NCBI GenBank assembly: GCA_022592435.1
Contig: JABYQS010000371.1
Coordinates: 1-26,842, forward strand
DNA from: Cerioporus squamosus
Taxonomy: Eukaryota; Basidiomycota; Agaricomycetes; Polyporales; Polyporaceae
DNA length: 26,842 nt
Direction of reading: 5' to 3'
The translations under genes were made by a program, and so were the position numbers. Below are positions 9,685 through 19,484 of the stretch, piece after piece. The notes under the pieces are model-generated. The model made no database searches. It saw nothing but the letters and a program-made list of their open reading frames with translations, and was not told where the DNA came from. Each line of letters opens with the position of its first letter. The first letter of the stretch is position 1.

Positions 9685-10112
9685 GATACCAGGACAACGC
9701 CCGGCCGCGGATGGACACCGTGGAAGTTCTGTTGGAACAGCAATAAAGGACTCGACCCTCGGCTCATATAATCCGGGCCTTGTCGGGCGTGTTCTGCACG
9801 CATGGCAACCGTGCGTGCCTTGTGGTCCCGCGGCCGATCATGAAGGCCGCCGTAATCAGGGTGAATCGCGATGGTATTTCGCCGGGAGTATATAGCCTCG
9901 GTCCCTGCGTTGCAGTCGCTCATTCTGCCCACTTTCCAGCCAAGACCGGGTCTTGACTTGTTCCTTTCAAGTTCTTCCGTTCTTCGTGAGTGTTTGTGTT
10001 CGCTCGTCATCGTCAGTAGACCACAACGCTGACAGCCGTGCAGGTCGCTGGCGTACCCTCCTTTGTCGATACAACCTCACCGGTCAGGTCACCCTACACA
10101 CTAGCTTTCACC
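9685..10112 (+). promoter_or_regulatory. Promoter and 5' UTR of the secreted-protein gene (TATA 9889-9894)
   Basis: A TATATA box lies at 9889-9894, 219 nt before the start codon, followed by a CT-rich leader. A small inverted repeat (GCACGCA 9796-9802 / TGCGTGC 9812-9818) lies upstream of it. The LINE ends only about 205 nt before the TATA box, in the same orientation as the gene. Confidence 0.55.
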
Positions 10113-11104
10113 ATGGTGTTCATCAAGTCTTTCGCTGCCGTTGCCCTCTTCTCCTACCTCGCCGTTGCGGCGCCCGTTCGTCGTGAAGTTCCCCAGGAGC
10201 ACTCGCACGAGCCCATCCTCACTGCAGTCCGTGCGACTCTCAACTTGAACAACCCCGACAAGATTCAGGACCCGGTTTTCGGTCTTCTCGGTGATGCCGC
10301 TGCCGCCGCCGGTGCTGGCGATATCACGGTTAGTTCCTTTGTATTCTCTTCAAGCGCCGCGCGTTCTCATACCACCCCTCATTCAGAACCTCGCCTGCTT
10401 GCAACAAGCCGTCGCGGACCAGGCATTCACGAATGCCAAGGCCGCCGGCGACGTTGATGGCATGGTCAACGCACTCCTCTTCCGTGCCATCGAGCGCAAC
10501 ACCGGCAAGGTCGGCCTCGCGTCGGCACTCTGCAACGAGACCGCAAAGAACCCCGAGGTCGCGGCCATCACGCAGCACCAGGACCCCGCGTCCCCAAATG
10601 CTGCCGCGACCAATAAGGCGATTGTCCTCGAGCTGGCTAAGCAGATCGCGTCCGTCGGCGGTAACCCGCAGGACGCCCTCAAGTCCGGCACGTTCGCTCC
10701 CGGCGACCTCAACGACAACACGGGCAAGGGCAACTCTTGTGACGACGCCAACGACCCGAATGGCTGCATCTTCACGCAGAACCTCCTCGTTGAGGATGCT
10801 ACGGCGGACGAGATCAACGCTGCCGTTGCTGGCGTTTCATCGGGCAACAACGCGGCTGCCAGCGCGAGGTAAGTTTCCTCTGACACTCCTTCGAGCAGGA
10901 CACATTCTCTGACACATCCCCTTGCGAAGTTCGTCCGCTGCTTCTGCCACGTCTACCGCTGATTGCGCGGAGCAGACCGTCACTGTTACGCTCACGGTGA
11001 CTTCCGCTGCTGCCGCCACTGCGACCGACTCCGCTGCGACCTGCGCTCCCCCGAGCTCGACGGTGACCGTGACCGTCACCCCCACGGCCACCGCCCGCCG
11101 CTGA
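10113..11104 (+). CDS. Secreted protein of unknown function
   Basis: Three exons (10113-10328, 10387-10868, 10930-11104) give 290 residues. Introns of 58 and 61 nt have clean GT..AG ends (GTTAGT..TTCAG and GTAAGT..GAAG). The N-terminus is a clear signal peptide: a hydrophobic core after MVFIKSF and a likely cut near AVAA-AP around residue 20, followed by RR that Kex2 could use. The middle (about residues 30-230) is Ala/Asn-rich with a few Cys and no domain I recognise. The last 57 residues are Ser/Thr/Val-rich with TVTVT runs and probably O-mannosylated. There is no hydrophobic C-terminal tail, so a GPI anchor is unlikely. The gene is convergent with the RidA gene. I take it to be a wall or extracellular protein by inference only. 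Confidence 0.85.
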
Positions 11105-11597
11105 GCCTCGCGCTGGGTCGGCTCAAACTTGACTTGATGAACGACTGACCCGTCCACCCTGGCATGGTGAAAGTGTTGCTGCACCGCGGAAGGAAACCCC
11201 TACGATATACCTCCTTCCGTCACCCTCTTCCTTCTTTCCTGGCTTCTTGCTTTTGCTCCTTCACTGGGTACTGTTTGCAGCAACGTGTATTCTTAGCTTC
11301 TTTTGAGCTTCTGGTGACTTAGGTTGTATCGATATTCTCACCGCCTTGGCTGTTCATTCTTTTGCTTTCCGCTCCCTAGTGCTCCCAAATGCATTCGCTT
11401 GCGTCGTAAATCATCGCAGTGACGAGACGAGGCTGCAATCGGACTAGCTTTGAGCACCCGAGCTCGTGAGAAGACACCGCCAGCGACGTGTCAGACCGTC
11501 AAAGAAGAGAGAACATCGAATTTGCATTCGTGTCCTAATATGCGTACATTTATTATCACTGCTCATCCTCCACCCCAGATTCTGATCAGACGGATGC
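11105..11597. other. Convergent intergenic region
   Basis: These 493 nt hold the two 3' ends of the secreted-protein gene (+) and the RidA gene (-). The sequence is T/C-rich, with no coding signal and no repeat that I can support. Confidence 0.6.
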
Positions 11598-12166
11598 TCA
11601 AGGAAGCTCAGCAATGCACTCGATCTCCATGTCCGCACCCAGTGGAAGGGCAGCAACACCGATGCAAGTACGAGCAGGGGGGTCTTTCGGGAAGTACTGT
11701 AAAGGATTGGTCCAATGAATCAAGAGGACATACATGCACAGAAAGTGCGTTGCGTACCTCCTGGTAGACCTCATTCATCGGCGTGAAATCCCGCTGGAGG
11801 TTGGTGAGGAAGACATTGCACTTCAGGACGGCGTTGCGGTCGACACCAGCGCCCTTGAGGATCTTGGTCATGTTGTCGAGGGCAGCACGCTTCGTGGCAG
11901 GGACGGATATGAGCACGGCAGAGGGATGTACCCGCGAGGAAGGGAGACTCACAGTCTGCGCCTGAACACCACCCGGGACGAGCTTGAACTCGCGATCAAT
12001 ACCAATGCTGCCGGAGACGTAGATCGTCTTTCCGGAGATGATGGCCTGGGCTATTGATTCGTTGCTATCTGTCAGAACTCTCACTGAAGACACGCAGCAC
12101 ATCAGACGTACAGTAGATGGGGAGAGGAGGGTTGGCCTCCTCGCTGAAAACGACCTGCTTCGTCAT
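11598..12166 (-). CDS. RidA/YjgF/UK114-family 2-iminobutanoate deaminase
   Basis: RidA proteins hydrolyse reactive enamine/imine intermediates released by PLP enzymes such as threonine dehydratase; yeast relatives are Hmf1 and the mitochondrial Mmf1. On the minus strand the exons are 12166-12112, 12068-11953, 11889-11758 and 11696-11598, with introns of 43, 63 and 61 nt. The 133-residue product has the usual family length. Family hallmarks are IYVSGSIGID, GGVQAQTRAALDNM across the second intron, the catalytic-site Arg in PPARTCIGVAALP (R110) and the closing EIECIAELP. No mitochondrial presequence is seen, so cytosol is likely. The first intron is short at 43 nt, and its acceptor (GACAG) is the least certain point. 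Confidence 0.93.
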
Positions 12167-12234
12167 GGTGTAGTGCGGATGGGTGAGAAGTTCAAGGCTT
12201 GGACTCTGGAGGCAGCAGGCACGGATGCGAAGGG

Positions 12235-12242
12235 CTTATATA
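12235..12242 (-). promoter_or_regulatory. TATA box of the RidA gene
   Basis: Read on the minus strand this is TATATAAG, about 70 nt before the start codon. It is well placed for the RidA promoter. Confidence 0.6.
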
Positions 12243-12827
12243 CTGCAGATCCCCAAGTGATCTGAGAAGCCTATCCCACCGATCTTATGGCGTGTCGAGC
12301 CCGTTATCGATGGCAGAGCAGGTCACCCGTCCCTCGAGTTTTGAATCGTCCATGTGGGTGCGCGCAGGCGCCTCGAAGCCATCGCACTGAGCAAGCCGGT
12401 TCCACAGGCCACACTGTTCTCCAGACTGCGAGGTCAGCGCTGGAAAGCGCACAGAGAGCGAAAGGTGTCGTTGAATTCGTGAAGCTTGCCCGTTGTCCAC
12501 AGAACAGAAAAGACAAGTGCAGGTCCAAGATGAACGCGCACAGTTCCGGGCCGGTGATCGAGACTGTTGAGTGCACGGCCGCGCATAGGGACATAGATCG
12601 CATTGTAGCCAGGCATCCTTCACGGCTGGTTATTTGATGGCAAGGGGCACAGTCAAAAGCAAGAAGCAGAGACTCAGCAAGAACGGAGATTCAGAGCTCG
12701 AGAACGCATAGGAGAAGGTCAAAGGACATGCGCGCCAGGACGTGTCTTTAGCGCCGACGACGCGTGTGGCTGAGAATCTTGAGGGCAAAAACTGCACAGC
12801 GACTGTACAGCTGCATGCAGCCTCCAA
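12243..12827. other. Divergent intergenic region (RidA / H15 gene)
   Basis: This region holds the upstream sequences of two divergent genes. Short open frames occur on both strands but show no consistent codon style or domain. No TATA box is evident for the H15-domain gene. Confidence 0.5.
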
Positions 12828-15061
12828 ATGCTCGACCCGAGCCTCCCTCCCCCTCCAGCGGATCGTCCCGCTCAGAACGGCTCAGGTGCGTCCCAGAGCT
12901 GTCTGCAGTAGTTCGTATAGCTGATCTACTTCTAGCTGAGAACAGTAATGGCAATGAGACCCCTCCTACCCCGAGTGCAGACCCGCACATCGACATTAGG
13001 AAGACCTACCTGAGCCTTCTCCCCCATGAACAAATCATCAAGATATGTCTGCTCTTTGAGCCTCATGTCCCTCTCCATGTGAAGACCACTGTTTGGCCTG
13101 TCGATCTCGAGGCTGCGATCCGTGAGCTCAAGAAGACCGACGCTCTTCCGCCGTCTCCACCAAAACCCGACGCCCCGAGCGCGCCGACACCCCAGCCGCA
13201 GACCGCAGGCACGAGCACACCTGCTCACCAGGTGAATCCACCAGGTCCCTATGTACCTCCTCCCCGACCGCCGGACGAGGACCCGCCCATGGGCTCCTTG
13301 AGAGATCCTGCGGAAGAGGCGCGAGAACGAGAACAGGCGAGTGCTGTGAAGCCTGCTGAGTTGAGTGCTGCATCCCCTGCTCCCCAACCTCAACCGAACG
13401 GCAATGCTGTCGCATCTTCTTCCCGACACCCGACCCCTTCCGCGTCCGGGACGCCTCAGCCACAAGGTCCGTCCCAACACGCTACTCTCCACCCTCCCGC
13501 TCCGTATCCCTATGCACCGTACGGCTACCCTGTGCCACCACAACCGCAGGGGCAGCAAGCCGCCTACCCTCACGCGCCGTACTACCCTCCGTCCGGCTAC
13601 CCCTCCCACTACCCATACCCGTATCCTCCGCCCCCAGGATATCCTCCGCCGCCCGGGCACACACCTCCCCCACCTGGCGGTCAGCCGTTGTTCAACTCAA
13701 ATCCACTTGGCCGACCGCCCCATGCACCCCAGCCACCACCGCCGTCGGGCGAAGACCTACCGTCGTACGAGGAGATGATAGTGGAGGCTTTGCTGGACTG
13801 TGGGGATGTGGAGGGGGCTGCGCCCAAGGATCTATTCACGTGGATGGCGTCGCGCTATCCCTTGCAGACGAACTTCCGACCGAGCGCAAGCCAAGCCTTG
13901 CAGAAGGCGTACAAGCGAGGGAGACTGGAGAAAAGAGCTGGAGGGAAGTACCGGTTGAACCCCAATTGGGAGGGTGGTGCTGTACGTTTTTGTTGAACTG
14001 TCTCTCCTGCTTGATCTGACATCCATGTCTCTTGGCCGCAGTCGTCGAAACGTTCAACCCGGCGGCCACAAACTATCGCGCAGAGCACGTACGCGATGCA
14101 CCATCCACCGCAGTCATCCTCGCCATTCACAAATGCGCCTCTTCAGCATAATCACAACAATCAACAGCACCCTCCTGCTCCCGGGCAACAGCCACCGTAC
14201 AATGGCTACCCGCACCAGTACCCGTATGGCAGCCACCCCGGCTACCATCCTCCGCAAGCGTCCGCCCAGAACAAGCCTCCGGCGCCTACGTCTTCAGACA
14301 ACGCCTCCGCAAGCAAGTCGGCAGAGGCGAAAGACGAGGACGCCTGGGAGGCCGCACAGCATATCCTTCAGGCCATCAATTTCGGCGGGCTCGCCCAGAC
14401 GAACGGCAATGCTACGGCTCAAGCTACCTCCGCACCTCAGCCGACCACTGGCGAGGACGAGCTCGCTGCGGTACTGAGCGCACTAGCTTCAGCCGCCGCC
14501 GCGTCGAATGCGGAGCCGCCACGCTCGACACTCACGGACGACGAGCGCGCCTCGTTACAGGCGCAGCTCGCCCTGCTCGCAGCCCAGTTGACGGAGATTG
14601 CGGAGGCGGAGGAAGAAGACGCTCCGTCGGCACCACCTGCCGTCCCTGTCGCCCAACCGGTGCAACCCTCCCAACCTGCACTTGTACCTACACCCACGCC
14701 CGCGCCTGCACCCCTTCATGTGCAACCCATGCAGCCTCTGGCGCAGCCGCAACCTCATCCCCTGCCTATACAGCTTCATCACTCGTCTCCGCCTCCGCCG
14801 CGACCGCAGCCGTCGCCGATGAAGAGCGTCGAGCAGCCGCCTCCGCCGATAGCGGCGTTCTCGGGGGCACACCTCGTGCTGGACGTGAACGCCTTCCCGG
14901 AGGTGTTCCTCCCCCCGAGCGGGCCCGCGCCTGGGCTCGCGAGCGGCGCGCAGACAGAGGTGGACGGGGAGGGCGACGAGGAGAGTGACGAGGATGAGGA
15001 TATGGAGGACGTCGTGGTGCCGCTGCATGTGCCTCAGGGACACGACGCTCTGCGGACATGA
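12828..15061 (+). CDS. H15 (linker-histone-like) domain protein, proline-rich
   Basis: Exons are 12828-12885, 12936-13981 and 14042-15061, giving 707 residues. The 50-nt first intron (GTGCGT..TTCTAG, branch CTGAT) decides the start: only the frame from 12828 joins in phase to ENSNGNETPP. The second intron is 60 nt (GTACGT..CCGCAG). Residues 45-100 form a compact conserved-looking segment (DIRKTYLSLLPHEQII..). A Pro/Tyr-rich low-complexity stretch fills about 200-290. The H15 winged helix of histones H1/H5 lies at about 296-364 (SYEEMIVEALLD, PSASQALQKAYKRGRLEK, GGKYRLN), followed by a basic patch (SSKRSTRRP). The C-terminal half is Pro/Ala/Gln-rich and ends in an acidic tail (residues 680-695). 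It is probably nuclear, binding DNA or chromatin. The mid-protein position of H15 and the disordered flanks differ from a canonical H1. Confidence 0.9.
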
Positions 15062-15089
15062 TATGTACTCACTGATACTTTACCCACTA

Positions 15090-15502
15090 CTAGGGCTGGG
15101 GCTTGTGAACCTGGGTTGGATCGTGTTGCGCTGTGCAGGATTGCTTGCTAATCGACATGTTTTCGAGTTTCGCTCCTCGGATGAACGGCGGCCTACCTGG
15201 CGGGATCTTGTCAATGAGAATCGTTGAGATGTCCTCCGCCCTTTGAGCTTGATCACCGAGGGCAGCAGCGTCTCCGGTGTTCTAATCTCGAGTCGGGCCT
15301 CCACACCGTGGTGCTCGTCGTCCGGCCCCATGGACCGGTCCCCCGTCGCGTATACGAGGGGAGTCGCGCGGCCCAGACCGTGGCCGATGTCGACGTCGAG
15401 CGTGCCGCCGCCGGTGCTCGATGTCGACAACGAATCAGACGTCGTCGGACCCTGGGCCTTGGGACCCATAAGGGTCCACAATTCCCTCGACGGCGACTCG
15501 AT
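15090..15502 (-). CDS. Candidate 3' exons of an unrecognised minus-strand gene
   Basis: Two segments on the minus strand look coding. 15502-15356 (49 codons, C/G-ending, starting IESPSREL after a CTGCAG acceptor with a CTGAC branch site) can be spliced in phase across a 74-nt intron (GTATAC..ATTAG). The second segment is 15281-15090 (63 residues, including ILIDKIPPGRPPFIRG, then TAG). Unspliced, the first frame runs on to a stop at 15080. No domain is recognised. The 5' exons were not found: upstream candidates run into a CCAT microsatellite. It would be convergent with the H15 gene, 28 nt apart. The plus strand is also open over part of this stretch, so the call is weak. Confidence 0.3.
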
Positions 15503-15617
15503 CTGCAGGCCTCGTCAGTCGCGGATCTCGTCCGCTCGTGGCGGGAGTATATTCGAACTCTCGGAGATCGCCATGTTCCATCCCCCATGACCTGCTGTGC
15601 GTCCACTAGACTCCCTT

Positions 15618-15635
15618 CCATCCATCCATCCATCC
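15618..15635. repeat. (CCAT)n microsatellite
   Basis: Four tandem CCAT units plus CC. A short duplicated CCTCGACCTCA-type tandem lies nearby at about 15757-15782. Confidence 0.8.
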
Positions 15636-17739
15636 ACACCATGCCCTACGTGTGCGCTCGAGCTCGCTTGGAGCCCCTCCGTTCTGAAGGCACTGACAGT
15701 GGCGGGTCTCTGCTGGCCCGTTGTCGGGGGCCCTTCTCTCGCGTTGAACGTTTGCACCCTCGACCTCACCTCGACCTCACCATGACCCTCCCATCGCCCG
15801 CCCTTGTCACAGGTCCACGTATGTTCGCACCCCGCCCCACAAGTACAGTATGCTCATGCGTTTGAACGTCGACGCGTCCGCAAATCAGTACTCAGTGCGC
15901 CCCGGGTACCGGCACCGCGCACCCCACTCGTCACCGCAAGATACGCGGGCAGGCGGCAGCGCCCGAGAAGTTGTTCCTGTCGTGGTGCGTCATCGAGCAA
16001 CTCGGCAACTCGACGTGTATCCGATTCCTTGTGCACTTCCGCTCACATGTACATCGCCCGAGAACAGCCGAGAACGTAATGGGTACCCCAAGTACCCTGG
16101 GGTGGTGTCCTTGCGAAGCGTGCGTCTGCACTGGCATCGATGAGGTATGTATGTAGACTCAGTGCCGTCCATTATCACAAGCTGCCATGGCGTATTCAGT
16201 AGTAGTAAGTGGTACTCAGTTACAGAAGATGCGGGAACTCGTCCCGACTACGTAGTGGACTGGTGGGGCGCTGAGTAGTGAGTATAGTGTACACGGTCGT
16301 TCCGGCGGTGTCCCATCATCCTGCGGTCAACTTCTCGTATGCTTGCCACGACGTCGATTGTTGGCCCCAAACGTACGCAGAGGGGAATCGTGTGTGTGTG
16401 CGTGCGGCCGATGTGATTATCAGACGCGCGGCGGAGAGTGGCACAAAGCAAGCACTCGGGGGAGTCGGTGCGAACCACTTCTCAAGCTGCAGAAGAGCGG
16501 AAGTTCGTGCTCCACAAAGGGCTCGCTTTCCATCGCAGGTGTTGGTATGTATTTTGGGGTGCACCGGGACGCGGGGCTGTCAGGACAGCACATCATGCAA
16601 CGAGTCAGAAACAGCACGTTCTTGCACAGAAGCTCGAGATTCGAAGAAGGGGGACAAGGGAGCGCGTTCGCGCTAATGTGCCACCCGCGCGCTGGGATCG
16701 TACGTTCTTGGTTCCACGCCACAGCGGAGGTCGTATCGCAGGCGGGTTTCGCGCCAAGAAGCTCTGCGGGAGAAAGCACGAAGACGGTGACGTTTCGGGG
16801 GGGTACCCAGGAACGGTTCTCGGATGCATGTCAGTGTCACTCACCGGTACGTCTCCCTCCGTCTGCGAACGGACGCGGAGCGTGGGCTAAGATAAGACAG
16901 CTCAGAGCACAAAGACCGCACAGACGGGGCGCATACAGAGGTGATAACGGGCGTCCGAGCATCACCACGCCCCCGGGCCCAAGGAACGGGGGTGCATGCC
17001 AGATGTCCGCGAACAAAGGCGTTAGAGACGGAGGCGAGCTTCGAAGATACGATGCCGGACGGAACGCTGGTCAGAAGAGGCTACGTGGACGCCGTCGAAG
17101 ACAACCTTGTCCACATCCGCTCGCTGGTCCGCCACGTTTGCTTGGGTTGCTACAAATTCACGATGCGACGATAGAGGCTGCCGACTGCCGACGTGCTACA
17201 AGCCCATGCCGCGCGACGCCGCATACGAAGAACGAGCTGTTCCTGAGTCGGTGCGTCATGGCAATTCGCCTACGGCAGTGTCGGGTCCGAGTATGTGGTA
17301 GCTGCGCGTGCCGCCGTGTGTGCGCAGAAAAGGAGGGTGGCCGCGCTGGTCGGCAGCCATCGCGGATAAGGAATCGTTAAGTACTGGGACTGCCTCTTTG
17401 GGAACGACCATCCAGGAAACCACAGCAGCAGCAGCGCTAGTGCGACATGCGCATGCTTCGCGAACGACCCTGCGGCGGCCTGCTTTGTCCCGGTACATAT
17501 CAGAGAATCAGAGCTGGAAGAGTTCCGAGTGGCGTGGCCGTGCGCTGCTAGCGTGCATCGTGTCCCGGTGCTGTTGCGTCCAGATAATCCCGTCTACCGT
17601 TGCCGACCAGGATCAGGTTGAATGTCGAATGTTGGGGAATTTCGGCGCAAAGTTTTGGCTTCACGGACTCTAGTCCTCCGGGCGTCTAACTCTAGAAGCG
17701 CCAGACCTTACCATTTTGAGACCGCATGCCGCTTTCTGC

Positions 17740-17786
17740 CGCCTCTGAGTCGGGCACGCCGCCTGTCGTGCCCGACTCTTTTGGCG
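17740..17786. repeat. Perfect 12-bp hairpin with extended base
   Basis: GAGTCGGGCACG (17747-17758) and CGTGCCCGACTC (17767-17778) pair perfectly around an 8-nt loop. Below a small internal loop, CGCC (17740-17743) pairs with GGCG (17783-17786). A T4 run follows the stem. It lies outside any gene I can support. Confidence 0.8.
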
Positions 17787-17958
17787 TCGTCTGGTACGGC
17801 GTGCTCTCGTTGCTGTCCCGTGTGCCAATAGTCATCAGGCGGATTTTGTGCATTCGCCTGCCACATATCTCCTTTACTGCGGGCTTGCAGCTTTAGATAA
17901 TACATAGGTTCATTAGCGACTGAAATGCGAACTTTAAAGCGAGGTAAATGAGCTTCTG

Positions 17959-17995
17959 CAAGGCTGTGGTTTGTGCAGAGCAAGCCACAGCCTTG
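17959..17995. repeat. 15-bp hairpin
   Basis: CAAGGCTGTGGTTTG (17959-17973), a 7-nt loop, then CAAGCCACAGCCTTG (17981-17995) form a 15-bp stem with a single G-T wobble. It is about 170 nt downstream of the other hairpin. Confidence 0.8.
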
Positions 17996-18040
17996 TAGAG
18001 CATATGCATACACCTCTCAATTTGTGATATCATTAAATGC

Positions 18041-18155
18041 GCCCGCTCTGAAGCCCGAGAGGGAGGAGAAAACAGTGCTCACTGCGCCAGACAGCGACGA
18101 GGAAGGCGGGCACAGCGAGCACAAGTTCGCCGTGAACGAGGGCCCGGATCAGTGA
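18041..18155 (+). pseudogene. Possible orphan C-terminal coding tail
   Basis: From about 18041 to a TGA at 18153-18155, one frame has C/G-ending codons and an acidic, charged product (KPEREEKTVLTAPDSDEEGG and onward) quite unlike the surrounding noise. It resembles the cytoplasmic tail of some protein, but no preceding exon is recognisable. It may be the remnant of a lost gene or chance. A 7-bp hairpin (18147-18164) overlaps its stop. Confidence 0.2.
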
Positions 18156-18585
18156 GGACTGATCAACTTACCATAAATGGCTTAGTCTGGGCGGAATCAC
18201 GGGCAAATTGGGCGCTGATAATCTGTGAACCCAAGTTCGAGAGCTCCGGACCTTCGACATTCAACCTGATCCTGCTCGGCAACGGTACCCGTCGTGAACG
18301 GCAGTCAAGAAACAGAGAGCTGTCGTCGTGATAGGAAGGTCTGTCGGGACAAGAAGCGAGATGTTGGAGCGAAAGCGAAAGCCGTGTGGCGTGACTGGCG
18401 TCCGTCATGACGAGGGTCGGATATGTTTGCCGGGATGAGATGCGCTGCTTCGAACGTTCATCACGCTCCACGAGTGCAAATTCGCGGCCAATCAAGCGCA
18501 CGCGTGCTCCTCTGTCGGGCGGGCGTCGGGCGTAAAGACACGGTGTGCTTGGACAGATAGGAGGGGAAAAGTAAGCACTAAAACG

Positions 18586-18609
18586 CGGCGTCGGTGGGCA
18601 CCGACGCCG
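18586..18609. repeat. 11-bp perfect inverted repeat, 2-nt spacer
   Basis: CGGCGTCGGTG (18586-18596), GG, then CACCGACGCCG (18599-18609). It is almost a continuous palindrome. It could be a cruciform, or a site for a dimeric zinc-cluster regulator since it has CGG..CCG ends. Confidence 0.7.
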
Positions 18610-19328
18610 GCTGCGAGACTTGCGGTGGCCAGGAAGAAAGGCGGGATACCATCCCAGGAAGGGCGCGCGTGGAAGAAAGTTATTGGGCGCTCCGAGGGAG
18701 CGACTCCGGCAGCTCGAGGATCGGAATACCGAGGGCGCGCACTTTCCCACCCATGAAGTCATCGCGCCCGAACAAGTGCGAGTTTTTGGCCGAGCAAAAT
18801 GAGGGCACGACATGTCGCATTGTTCTCTCTGCCCTTAGCACACTTCTGCGTCTTCGCTGGAAGGCAGGAAGGGCACTTGGGCGCAGATAAACGTACGACA
18901 CGCTCCACAATGCCACCCCGAATCAAGCACGCATGTGAATGGGCGAATTTGGGGCGTCGGCATGCAGAGACGGCAGCCAGACTGTCGGGTGGCCACACCT
19001 GCATGCGGAAACAGGGCGCGAAGGTGTGTGAGCGACGATGCGATCGGGCGCTGTGATGGCGACGACGGGGATGCCTAATGTGGACTCAACGCCCATCGAT
19101 GGACGTGGTTTTCGACTGCTCCGTCTCGAAACGGCAAGACGCTCGCCGACAGTTCGCGAAACGGAGTTTGGGACCCGTCCCCAGCGCCGATCAACTGCCG
19201 AGTGGCAAAACTCCTCCGGGCGCCTTCGCGAAGCTTGTCTCCTTGCCGTATGTGGACACCGCCCCACCGTCCATACTCGTCAACCTCTCCAGAAAATTGT
19301 TCGTCCCCTCCAACCTTGCTGCAGCACT

Positions 19329-19360
19329 TGACGTCACAGACGCCCGGCCGAGCAGTATAA
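19329..19360 (+). promoter_or_regulatory. CRE/ATF site and TATA box of the HAD phosphatase gene
   Basis: TGACGTCA at 19329-19336 is a perfect palindromic CRE, the binding site of ATF/CREB bZIP factors such as fungal Atf1. A TATAAG box begins at 19356, about 20 nt downstream, and the start codon is at 19485. The tight CRE-TATA spacing suggests a stress- or PKA/MAPK-responsive promoter. Confidence 0.65.
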
Positions 19361-19484
19361 GAGCACCCACCTCGCCGACATGTCTCCTCACTTCGCAGCT
19401 ACGTCGTCTTCGACACATCCAGTCTTCCAACGTCTCTTCCCTCCCTAGACACACAACCGATACCACACTCATCCTCTTATCACC

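Larger units (their letters stand above)
15640..19328. other. Gene-poor stretch of nearly 4 kb
   Basis: Several long frames are open on both strands, as expected in GC-rich DNA. Their products are Arg/Cys/Ser-rich, lack domains and lack the C/G-ending codon pattern of the neighbouring genes. I could not build a spliced gene. What stands out is three strong inverted repeats (17740-17786, 17959-17995, 18586-18609) and one short coding-like tail (about 18041-18155). Degenerate genes or non-coding transcripts cannot be excluded. Confidence 0.5.

Noticed and set aside
9685..9700. Target-site duplication of the LINE
   Set aside because: The sequence after the A tail was not found again upstream in the window, so none can be claimed.
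16343..17380. Open frame of 345 codons on the plus strand
   Set aside because: The product is Arg/Cys/Ser-rich with no domain and no host-like codon pattern; it opens on a non-ATG frame in GC-rich DNA and overlaps several other equally open frames.
18163..18813. Open frame of 216 codons on the minus strand
   Set aside because: No domain or codon pattern was seen, and it spans the 24-nt palindrome; best read as chance.
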